Shown: positions 34,685-42,584 of the stretch, piece by piece
Numbering within the stretch: position 1 is the stretch's first letter
How the letters are laid out: each line of letters begins with the position of its first letter
NCBI GenBank assembly: GCA_000432515.1
Contig: HF996029.1
Location: 35,254-99,253 of the forward strand
DNA length: 64,000 nucleotides
DNA from: Bacteroides sp. CAG:545
Lineage (GTDB): Bacteria > Bacteroidota > Bacteroidia > Bacteroidales > UBA932
Direction: 5' to 3'
Notes under the pieces: generated by a model
Told to the model about the DNA's origin: nothing
Database searches by the model: none
The model's input: the letters and a program-made list of their open reading frames with translations, nothing else
Position numbers and translations under genes: made by a program

Positions 34685-34692
34685 CAAAGATA
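34685..34692 (-). promoter_or_regulatory. -7 element of the MATE gene
   Basis: TATCTTTG on the minus strand matches TAnnTTTG, about 70 bases before the MATE start. Confidence 0.55.
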
Positions 34693-34694
34693 GT

Positions 34695-34726
34695 AAAAAA
34701 ACGGCGGAGGAAGCTCTCCCCCGCCG
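34695..34726 (-). terminator. Terminator downstream of the 34.7-35.2 kb gene
   Basis: CGGCGG (34702-34707) and CCGCCG (34721-34726) with additional inner pairs form a stem followed on the minus strand by TTTTTTT. Confidence 0.8.
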
Positions 34727-34747
34727 CAATATAGTAACAAAAACCGA

Positions 34748-35194
34748 TTAGCGTGTCAATGCTGATGCAGCCTCTTTGCTGAACTCAAACCAGTCGCTGC
34801 ATGGCTCGTAATTGTAAGGAACGAACTCAGACACACGCACATATACATTATCCGACTTGCTTCCCACATAAACATCTACCATAACCGCGCTGCCGCCCGG
34901 GGTATCTGTCCAGTCAAAAGAAGACACTTTTCCGTTCAATGAGGAAAGTATGTCATTCTTGGCAGTTGCCGAATAGTACTTGATTTTACGCTTATATACA
35001 AGTCCGGTATTCACATCCTTGTAGCCGGTCTTTAGGAACAGAAGCATCAGGACGCCCGGAACAGCCAAGACAGTACCGAAAATGTTTACGGATACAGAAG
35101 AAGGGATTGCAATCAGGACAATGCCCAAAACAGTCATAACTGAAGATATGAGGATATCACGTGTCGAACGCACGCGTACAAATTCTTTATTCAT
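34748..35194 (-). CDS. Membrane protein of unknown function
   Basis: 148 residues. Two closely spaced hydrophobic helices (residues ~13-55: ILISSVMTVLGIVLIAIPSS and VNIFGTVLAVPGVLMLLFL) are followed by a soluble C-terminal domain (~60-148). No signal peptide cleavage is obvious and no family is recognised. It ends in its own hairpin terminator and is followed by the broken MATE gene, with no shared logic that I can see. Confidence 0.7.
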   Translation of the reverse strand: MNKEFVRVRSTRDILISSVMTVLGIVLIAIPSSVSVNIFGTVLAVPGVLMLLFLKTGYKDVNTGLVYKRKIKYYSATAKNDILSSLNGKVSSFDWTDTPGGSAVMVDVYVGSKSDNVYVRVSEFVPYNYEPCSDWFEFSKEAASALTR

Positions 35195-35288
35195 TTTTTA
35201 TAAATTATTAGAAATCAACAAATTCAAAAACCATTCACAATATGCTCCGCTCGGCAACGGCCGATACACAAGAGCCCGGGAACGGCAT

Positions 35289-35732
35289 CTAAGAACGGTA
35301 TTTCCTCAAACCTATAAAGAAATGTGAAAAAGAATACTTACCTGTCGGAAACAAACCCGCCGAACGGAAATAAGTGGAGAGTGCAATCAGCGGCATAAAT
35401 TTACCGCCACGCACACATATCACTCTGGACAGCCTCTCTGCCAATGTACGGGCTCCACCCGGTCTTTCACGGCAGACCAAAGACGGCACCCTCGGAGAAG
35501 AAACCACATTTTCCGCCTGCGAAAGGCACATCGTGGTCAGGTCCTCGTAAAAGTGCCTGTCCTCATCCGTCGATTTCAGAACCGAAACAGTTTCACAATC
35601 CGACGTAACTATCTGACAAACTGATATTTCCTCAGAAGACAAGCCTTCCCCGCAGCATGACAACGGACTGACGTCACAAGCCGTAAAAGCCAGTGTCACC
35701 AGAACAAGCAATATGCGGAAAACGCTTTTCAT
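35289..35732 (-). CDS. Small lipoprotein, function unknown
   Basis: 147 residues from ATG 35732 (MKSVFRILLVLVTLAFTAC), with a lipobox-type Cys near residue 19; a TTG two codons earlier is less likely. It is unusually Cys-rich near the N-terminus (CDVSPLSCCGEG) and polar afterwards. It starts about 10 bases after the bactofilin stop, so it may be the last gene of the secA-bactofilin transcript. No homology is recognised, and a chance frame cannot be fully excluded. Confidence 0.55.
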   Translation of the reverse strand: MKSVFRILLVLVTLAFTACDVSPLSCCGEGLSSEEISVCQIVTSDCETVSVLKSTDEDRHFYEDLTTMCLSQAENVVSSPRVPSLVCRERPGGARTLAERLSRVICVRGGKFMPLIALSTYFRSAGLFPTGKYSFSHFFIGLRKYRS

Positions 35733-35741
35733 TGTCAATGA

Positions 35742-36131
35742 CTATTCAGTTTCTGCGACTTTCTCCTGCGAAGCAGCTTCCTCTTTGGTCAACATCTTGC
35801 AGACGCCATCGAACTTCGCGCCCAGCTCGACCACGAGACGCTGGATATGCAATTCGCCCTTGACCTCGCAGGAATCCTTCAATGTCAATGTATCCCTCAC
35901 GAAAATATTACCGGTGAGCTTACCCCAGAAATCGAGATTCTCACAAACGATATCTCCCTCAATTTCAGCCTTTTCGCCTACCACAACGCGGCCTGCTGAG
36001 ACAATACGGCCTTCGAACCGTCCGTCAATCCTGAGGTCATTCGGTGAATTGATCTCACCCTTTATAACTGTTCCGGCCGAGATTCTGCTGACCTCGTTCA
36101 CATTAACTACCGGAGCTTGCTGTTTTACCAT
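35742..36131 (-). CDS. Bactofilin
   Basis: 129 residues. The central ~100 residues show the regular beta-helix pattern of bactofilins (ISAGTVIKGEINSPNDLRID, GRFEGRIVSAGRVVVGEKAE, EGDIVCENLDFWGKLTGNIF) with short disordered ends. Bactofilins polymerise into membrane-associated filaments that organise cell shape or wall enzymes. It follows secA by 17 bases on the same strand; no M23 peptidase partner is adjacent. Confidence 0.93.
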   Translation of the reverse strand: MVKQQAPVVNVNEVSRISAGTVIKGEINSPNDLRIDGRFEGRIVSAGRVVVGEKAEIEGDIVCENLDFWGKLTGNIFVRDTLTLKDSCEVKGELHIQRLVVELGAKFDGVCKMLTKEEAASQEKVAETE

Positions 36132-36148
36132 ATGGAATCCAACGATTA

Positions 36149-39100
36149 CTATACCAAACCTTTACCGTGACAATTCTTGTATTTCAGACCTGAGCCGCAA
36201 GGACAAGGATCGTTTCTACCGATCTTCTTCTCCACGTGTACTGGCATCTTGGTCTTAGGCTGACCGCCATTGGTGGTCAAATCCCCATGCTGAGTCTGCA
36301 TTCTGGACATTTCCTTCTTGGTAGAAGACTCTGTAGCCTGCTGGGCCTGACTCGGCTCCCTCAAGAAGATGGAAGCCCTGAACAGGAACGAAAGCACATC
36401 CTGGTCCAATGCCTCGAGCATTGCAGCAAACAAGTTGTAACTCTCTATCTTATAGATTACAAGAGGATCCTTCTGCTCATAGGCTGCATTCTGTACTGAC
36501 TGGCGCAAGTCATCCAGATCTCTGAGCTGCTGTTTCCAATGATCATCAATCTGGTAAAGGATGATGGTCTTGCTCAGATTCTTCGACAATTCCCTGCCGG
36601 TAGTCTCGTATGCCTTCTTCAGGTCAATGACCAGCTGAAGCACCTTGCGGCCGTCCGTGATAGGAACTGCCACATTCTGCCACTTGTCACCCTGCTTCTC
36701 GTAAATCTCCTTCACGAAAGGATATACCTTCTCGACGATGGCATCCATTCTTCTCGCATACACATCTCTCATGTGTTCGGTCAATGACTTCTTGATGTCG
36801 TCTTTCTTCGCATCAGACCAGTAAGCCTCATCGAAGCCAGGGTCGATGGAGAACTTCGCCATCAGATGCTTGGAGAAATCCTCATAACTCATTCCCGCGC
36901 AATTCTCCACCAGAACCTCAGCGGAATCAATCATCATATTGAGGACGTCGATTTCGATTCTCTCACCGGAAAGCGCATTACGTCTTCTCGAATAGATGGC
37001 CTCACGCTGATAATTCATGACGTCATCATACTCGAGGAGTCTCTTACGGATGCCGAAGTTGTTTTCCTCGACCTTACGCTGAGCCTTCTCGATACTGTTG
37101 GACAACATTCTGCTCTCAAGAGCATCCTCATCGGTCATTCCGAGCTTGTCCACAGTAGCGGCAATCTTGTCGGAGCCGAAAAGACGCATAAGCTTGTCCT
37201 CGAAGGACACATAGAAGATAGATGAACCCGGGTCACCCTGACGTCCGGCACGACCTCTCAGCTGACGGTCCACACGACGGCTGTCATGACGTTCAGTACC
37301 GATGATGGCGAGACCGCCTGCAGCCTTCACCTCAGGCGAAAGCTTGATATCGGTTCCTCGACCGGCCATGTTGGTCGCAACCGTTACGGTACTTGACTGA
37401 CCAGCCTGGGCAACAATCTCCGCCTCACGGGCAAACTGCTTGGCGTTCAATACATTGTGAGGAATTCCGCGCATCTTGAGCATACGACTCAGGAGCTCTG
37501 ACGTATCCACATCCGTAGTACCGACCAAAACTGGACGTCCGGCCTTTCTCAGCTCTTCAATCTTATTGATTACAGCTGCATATTTCGCCTTCTTGGTCTT
37601 GTATATCTTATCCTCTTCGTCCTTCCTTATAACCGGCCTGTTGGTAGGAATCACCACCACATCCAGTTTGTAGATGGACCAGAACTCACCTGCTTCCGTC
37701 TCAGCCGTACCGGTCATACCGGCAAGCTTGTGATACATTCTGAAATAGTTCTGGAGGGTAATTGTCGCAAATGTCTGGGTAGCGGCCTCAACCTCCACAT
37801 TCTCCTTGGCTTCGACTGCCTGATGAAGACCGTCACTCCATCTTCTGCCCTCCATGATACGGCCCGTCTGCTCATCGACGATCTTAACTTTGCCGTCATC
37901 CGAGATAATGTAATCGACATTCTTTTCGAACATCGCATAAGCCTTCAGAAGCTGGATGACAGTATGGACACGCTCGCTCTTCAGTGCGTAATCTTCCATG
38001 AGTGAGTCCTTCTTGGCCTGCTTTTCCGCAGGAGCAGCATCGCTCTTCTCAATATCGGCCACCATTGAACCGACATCCGGCAACACGAAGAAATTAGGCT
38101 CGGAAACCTCTGCAGCGAGCATATCATGCCCCTTGTCAGTCATATCTACAGTGTGCTGCTGCTCATTGATGACGAAGAAAAGCGGGTCCGTAACCTCAGG
38201 CATCTGCCTTTCATTGTCCTGAATATAGAAATTCTCAGCCTTCTGCATCAGCTGCTTCATTCCCGGTTCGCTGAGGAACTTGATGAGCGGCTGATACTTA
38301 GGAAGTCCCTTGTGGCAGCGGAACAGGAGCTTTGCTCCCTCGTCCTCCTTGCCGTCAGCGATAGCCTTCTTCGCGTCGTTCAATGTCTTGGTGACGAGAG
38401 CGCGCTGGCTGCTGTACAACTCCTCGACATAAGGTCTGAATATCTTGTACTGCTCATCGTCCTGTGACTTGGCCATAGGACCTGAAATGATGAGCGGAGT
38501 TCTCGCATCGTCGATCAATACTGAATCGACCTCATCGACAATCGCAAAATGATGCTTGCGCTGCACGAGATCCTTCATCGCCATCGACATATTGTCACGC
38601 AGATAGTCGAAACCGAACTCATTGTTCGTACCGAAAGTCACGTCACATTCGTAAGCCTTCCTGCGCGCGTCGCTGTTCGGTTCGTGCTTGTCAATGCAGT
38701 CCACAGACAGTCCGTGGAACATATAGAGCGGTCCCATCCACTCCGAGTCGCGTTTGGAAAGATAGTCATTGACAGTGACCATGTGCACACCCTTGCCTGC
38801 AAGCGCATTCAGGAACACAGGGAGCGTAGCAACGAGAGTCTTGCCCTCACCTGTAGCCATCTCGGCAATCTTGCCCTGATGCAGGACGATACCGCCGATG
38901 ATCTGCACATCGTAGTGCACCATATCCCAGGTGACCTCATTTCCGCCGGCGATCCAGTGGTTCTGCCACAACGCCTTGTCACCCTCAATCTTTACGAAAT
39001 CCCTGGACGTGCTGAGATTACGGTCGAAATCATTTGCAGTAACCTCCACGACAGGATTCTGAGCAAACCTGCGGGCTGTGGACTTCATGATAGCGAATGC

Positions 39101-39430
39101 CTCCGGAAGAATCTCGTTCAGCACTTTCTCGATCTCCTCATCTTCCTCCTTCACGAGCTTGTCGGACTCGGTAGCAAGTTTCTCCTTCTCGCTTACCGGG
39201 ATGTCACTCTCCAGATGCTCCTTGATTTCGGCAATACGCTTTTCAAACGGCTCCTCGCGCTCCCTGATCTTCTTCTTCAGATCCTCAGTTCTCGCTCTAA
39301 GCTCGTCATTAGAAAGTTTGTCAATGTCTTTATACGCAGCCAAAACCTTCTCGAGGATAGGCTTCACCTGCTTCATATCGCGTTCGGACTTGGAACCGAA
39401 CACTTTCTTGATAATGTCAACTAATGCCAT
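36149..39430 (-). CDS. secA: Preprotein translocase ATPase SecA
   Basis: 1093 residues, the large size usual in Bacteroidota because of insertions in the first helicase half. Walker A is ATGEGKTLVA (~195), the DEAD-like box VDEVDSVLIDDARTP (~300), motif VI-region HDSRRVDRQLRGRAGRQGDPG (~735, read in parts), and the C-terminal zinc-binding CPCGSGLKYKNCHG. SecA drives preproteins through SecYEG. It has a near-perfect promoter just upstream, and bactofilin follows on the same strand. Confidence 0.98.
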   Translation of the reverse strand: MALVDIIKKVFGSKSERDMKQVKPILEKVLAAYKDIDKLSNDELRARTEDLKKKIREREEPFEKRIAEIKEHLESDIPVSEKEKLATESDKLVKEEDEEIEKVLNEILPEAFAIMKSTARRFAQNPVVEVTANDFDRNLSTSRDFVKIEGDKALWQNHWIAGGNEVTWDMVHYDVQIIGGIVLHQGKIAEMATGEGKTLVATLPVFLNALAGKGVHMVTVNDYLSKRDSEWMGPLYMFHGLSVDCIDKHEPNSDARRKAYECDVTFGTNNEFGFDYLRDNMSMAMKDLVQRKHHFAIVDEVDSVLIDDARTPLIISGPMAKSQDDEQYKIFRPYVEELYSSQRALVTKTLNDAKKAIADGKEDEGAKLLFRCHKGLPKYQPLIKFLSEPGMKQLMQKAENFYIQDNERQMPEVTDPLFFVINEQQHTVDMTDKGHDMLAAEVSEPNFFVLPDVGSMVADIEKSDAAPAEKQAKKDSLMEDYALKSERVHTVIQLLKAYAMFEKNVDYIISDDGKVKIVDEQTGRIMEGRRWSDGLHQAVEAKENVEVEAATQTFATITLQNYFRMYHKLAGMTGTAETEAGEFWSIYKLDVVVIPTNRPVIRKDEEDKIYKTKKAKYAAVINKIEELRKAGRPVLVGTTDVDTSELLSRMLKMRGIPHNVLNAKQFAREAEIVAQAGQSSTVTVATNMAGRGTDIKLSPEVKAAGGLAIIGTERHDSRRVDRQLRGRAGRQGDPGSSIFYVSFEDKLMRLFGSDKIAATVDKLGMTDEDALESRMLSNSIEKAQRKVEENNFGIRKRLLEYDDVMNYQREAIYSRRRNALSGERIEIDVLNMMIDSAEVLVENCAGMSYEDFSKHLMAKFSIDPGFDEAYWSDAKKDDIKKSLTEHMRDVYARRMDAIVEKVYPFVKEIYEKQGDKWQNVAVPITDGRKVLQLVIDLKKAYETTGRELSKNLSKTIILYQIDDHWKQQLRDLDDLRQSVQNAAYEQKDPLVIYKIESYNLFAAMLEALDQDVLSFLFRASIFLREPSQAQQATESSTKKEMSRMQTQHGDLTTNGGQPKTKMPVHVEKKIGRNDPCPCGSGLKYKNCHGKGLV

Positions 39431-39455
39431 TTTATACGTTTTTACACAAATCGTA

Positions 39456-39486
39456 CAAAAATAGGAAATAATTACGACAAAACAAA
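39456..39486 (-). promoter_or_regulatory. Consensus promoter of secA
   Basis: TTTG (39486-39483), 19 bases, TATTTTTG (39463-39456) on the minus strand, about 25 bases before the secA start. Confidence 0.8.
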
Positions 39487-39573
39487 GGACTCAAGGTATT
39501 GCACCTCAAGTCCCTGTTATAAATTCGCGGTCCGCCGTAGCAGAACCTGCAATATTTCAAAACCGGCCTGAAA

Positions 39574-40221
39574 TTAGAAAATGAAGCCCACGCCGACTCT
39601 GAGCTGCTGTCTGTGGAGTTCAAGATCGCTGTTTCCACGGTTCATCAGGCCCCAGTCGTAACCGCATTTGACTCTGATTTTGTTGAAGAGATCCACACCT
39701 ACACCGCCTCCGAGCATAAGGTCGAAGTTCTTGTATTCGCCGAACACGTCCTTGGTGTCATACTCTTTTGTGACTTCTTTGCCAAGCGCCTCACCGGTAG
39801 CCTTGGTCTTTGAAGACACATTGAACGAGAATGTAGGACCTGCAAACACGTAAACCCTGAGAATTTTCAAGTCAATGCCCCAATTCACGTCAACAGGAAC
39901 ATTGATATAGTGCTCCTTGAACTTTGTCTCACCTTTTACAGTGGTCACCAGAGCGTCGAAACTCTTCACTTTATTGTCCATAACGTAAATCCACTCGACA
40001 CCCGGAGCAATGCCGAAGCCCTTGCCGAGCTTGATGTTGTAGTCTCCGCCGAAATAGAAACCGTTTGCCTTAGTTGTCTCTTTAATGTCTTCTTTAGCTA
40101 CAGTAGCCTTTTCTTTCAAAGCGGAATTGGTAAAACCGGCATTGACACTTAACTGTGCGAATGCGTTTGAGCCTATCAGCATAAGCGCTGCTGACAATGC
40201 TGTAAATACGAACTTTTTCAT
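39574..40221 (-). CDS. Small outer-membrane beta-barrel protein
   Basis: 215 residues with a signal peptide (MKKFVFTALSAALMLIGSNAFA). The mature part has alternating barrel strands (YFGGDYNIKLGKGFGIAPGV, INVPVDVNWGIDLKI, VYVFAGPTFSFNV) and ends in LRVGVGFIF with a terminal Phe, the outer-membrane assembly signal. It resembles PorT/OMP_b-brl-type porin-family proteins. Length suits an eight-stranded barrel. It appears to be a single gene. Confidence 0.85.
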   Translation of the reverse strand: MKKFVFTALSAALMLIGSNAFAQLSVNAGFTNSALKEKATVAKEDIKETTKANGFYFGGDYNIKLGKGFGIAPGVEWIYVMDNKVKSFDALVTTVKGETKFKEHYINVPVDVNWGIDLKILRVYVFAGPTFSFNVSSKTKATGEALGKEVTKEYDTKDVFGEYKNFDLMLGGGVGVDLFNKIRVKCGYDWGLMNRGNSDLELHRQQLRVGVGFIF

Positions 40222-40338
40222 CTATTGTAAATATTATAAGTGTTAGTTTTATTTGCGGCTAATTTAACACTTTATGTCAAGAAATCAATATAATGCCACC
40301 AAATGCAAACAAAAAACGGCAAAAATATTAAAACAAAC

Positions 40339-41574
40339 CTATTCTCCCGCCAGCTGTCCGTATATGGAAACAAGGCCCGAAACTATCTTCCTCCCGTCGT
40401 GACGGACAAGTGCCGCCTTCACTGAATTTGCGCTGATTCTCTCTGCCAATGTCTTGTCCGACAGCAGTTTGCATATCGCTTCAGCATACCGTGCCGCATC
40501 TCCTGACGGAACCATAAGGCCGGTCTCGCCTTCTGAGACGATACTCGGGATGCCGCCGACCTCCGCCGCCACGGAAGGGACACCCACAATCTGTGCTTCA
40601 CACAGGCTGTTGGGACTGTTTTCAATGTAGGAGGTATGCACATAGACCGATGTTCCTGTCAATGCAGATGAAAGCGTCATGGCATCCGCAACCCCGCACG
40701 GGACCACTCCTACGGACTCGGCATCCACTCCGGTAAACGCCTCATAGAAAGGAACATCCACATTGCCATAGACAAGCCAGCGGAACTTCAGTCCATATTC
40801 GTTTTTCAGCACCGAAGCGGTCCTCAGCACCACGTCCATACCCTTGAACGGCGCCTCCGAAATAGTGGTCATCAATGTAATGTTTTCATTGTCAAGCCCT
40901 TTCCATTTCCCGGCATTGTCATAAAACGGCTCGCGCAGCATCTCTTCGAGGTGGAAATATACCGGGCATTGCGGCAGTTCCCCTATACAGTGCTTGTCCC
41001 AGTCTGTCCTGCCTATGAAATACCTGATACTGGACAATATCTTACGTTCCTGGGCGCAACGTGCCTTGAAAGAGCGGACATAATACATTTTCGCGAATAT
41101 GCCTGAGAGCGTATGACCGGAAGAGAAGAACTTCAGCCTGGACATTCCGGGTGGCAGGAAACGCTTCCAGCACTCGCCCAGAAGCCCCTGAATATGAAGC
41201 ACAACAGGGATACCGGTATGCTGTGCAATGAGTCCATATATTCTTTCGGAGCCGAAAACCTCTATCACGTCAGGCTTGAATTCATCTATGACACGGAGCA
41301 TTGATGAAAGCACCCAATGCCTTTCCATCATGGAAAAGCCAAGCATTTTCATCAGACGGTCACCCCTGCCTGTATCATATTTGTTATAGACGGGATACCA
41401 GGAAATGCCGTCAGACACGCTTTCCGGCTTCTTTTCAGTGGTAATGTACGATATCGCAAGATTTACAGACGAAGGCATGGAGCGGCTCAGAGCGTCCACC
41501 CAGCCGCCTCCGTTATATTTTCCGCCTCCGTTTACTGCCGCCGGAGGGGTATTTGTAAACCAGAGGACTTTCAT
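40339..41574 (-). CDS. Glycosyltransferase family 4
   Basis: 411 residues with the GT-B pattern: N-terminal MKVLWFTNTPPAAVNGGGKY acceptor-side glycine loop, FKPDVIEVFGSERIYGL, and the C-terminal donor-binding region with SYIENSPNSLCEAQIVGVPS and VAAEVGGIPSIVSEGETGLM (the E-x7-E-type motif of GT4). It would add a sugar to the lipid-linked repeat unit on the cytoplasmic membrane face. Its ATG overlaps the licD stop by four bases, so the two genes are coupled. Confidence 0.93.
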   Translation of the reverse strand: MKVLWFTNTPPAAVNGGGKYNGGGWVDALSRSMPSSVNLAISYITTEKKPESVSDGISWYPVYNKYDTGRGDRLMKMLGFSMMERHWVLSSMLRVIDEFKPDVIEVFGSERIYGLIAQHTGIPVVLHIQGLLGECWKRFLPPGMSRLKFFSSGHTLSGIFAKMYYVRSFKARCAQERKILSSIRYFIGRTDWDKHCIGELPQCPVYFHLEEMLREPFYDNAGKWKGLDNENITLMTTISEAPFKGMDVVLRTASVLKNEYGLKFRWLVYGNVDVPFYEAFTGVDAESVGVVPCGVADAMTLSSALTGTSVYVHTSYIENSPNSLCEAQIVGVPSVAAEVGGIPSIVSEGETGLMVPSGDAARYAEAICKLLSDKTLAERISANSVKAALVRHDGRKIVSGLVSIYGQLAGE

Positions 41575-42479
41575 CTTCCGGCATATTTGTCATGTTTTCC
41601 GCTACGCATTTCTGCACGTATCTTCTTGACTGTCATCCTTTCCGAAAGATTCACGAAAAATTTTCCGTGTGTGGAGATACGCTCATATTTCGGCGGGAGC
41701 TGCATATAGTCACCATAATTTCTTCTGAGCACGGCATCGTCATCTGCAGGAACACGTACCTCGAAGTCTTCGAATCTCGCTGTCCTGTATCCGTCGAACC
41801 ATTCTTTCGGATATGTCACCTTCTCCACGGACGAATATGCGGGAAGCACGATGAGCGTATCGCCGGAGGACGCGGCCATGGCCTTGTCAATGTCATTGAA
41901 CTTATTAAGATACAGTTCCTTACGAGGCTTCATCCACAGGACATCCTTGAACATTCCGGCCAGTTTTCCGAATCTGAACTGGAACAGCGTGTACAGGAAA
42001 TCCGTAAATCTGTAGTGCCTCAGTGACCGCCTGTAGTTCTTGAAGGCGGAATTGTACATGGCTTTCAGGTTACGGTTGGTCTCCGGATCGTCCCCGACAT
42101 TGTCCAGGGGAAAGACATCTATAAACATGCCGAACACAAACGGATAACGTTCCTGCTCCCAGATGGATGAATTCATGTCAGTAAACTTGGCGATGGCCAC
42201 CGGATAGCCTTCCGTCCCTGTCCTCGTGCTGAATATGTCATATTGGCCTTCCAGCCCGGGTACGAGTCCATTGACCTTTCCGGCCATTGACAGAAATCTC
42301 TCATAATCCTTTCTCGGCATATAGACATCCATATCGTCATCCCAGGGAATCATCCCGTTATGCCGCTCAGCCCCTATCGCCGAGCCGAATGCCAGATACC
42401 ATTCCAGGCCTGTCTTGTCACAGAATTCAATAAAGTCTTTCATCGTGCGGAGCAATGCCGCCCTATACTTGTCGTCCAT
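41571..42479 (-). CDS. LicD-family phosphotransferase
   Basis: 302 residues. The N-terminal half has the LicD nucleotidyltransferase signature: WYLAFGSAIGAERHNGMIPWDDDMDVYMPRKDYERF (read in parts), with GS and the D-D-x-D metal ligands. LicD proteins transfer phosphocholine or similar phospho-substituents from CDP carriers onto glycans. It overlaps the GT4 gene and is divergent from the nucleotidyltransferase fusion, 105 bases away, which could supply its activated donor. Confidence 0.92.
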   Translation of the reverse strand: MDDKYRAALLRTMKDFIEFCDKTGLEWYLAFGSAIGAERHNGMIPWDDDMDVYMPRKDYERFLSMAGKVNGLVPGLEGQYDIFSTRTGTEGYPVAIAKFTDMNSSIWEQERYPFVFGMFIDVFPLDNVGDDPETNRNLKAMYNSAFKNYRRSLRHYRFTDFLYTLFQFRFGKLAGMFKDVLWMKPRKELYLNKFNDIDKAMAASSGDTLIVLPAYSSVEKVTYPKEWFDGYRTARFEDFEVRVPADDDAVLRRNYGDYMQLPPKYERISTHGKFFVNLSERMTVKKIRAEMRSGKHDKYAGR

Positions 42480-42584
42480 CTATTATCCAATGTTCATTAC
42501 ATAACCTCCAAAGTTAAGACTATTTTTCTTGTATTCGGCATTTTTGGCTATTTTTGCAATAAGGAACTCATATATTTTTACGCA

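Noticed and set aside
39480..39520. A terminator hairpin after the small barrel gene
   Set aside because: The arms GACTCAAGGT and ACCTCAAGTC pair only in two short blocks with a central mismatch and there is no T-run.
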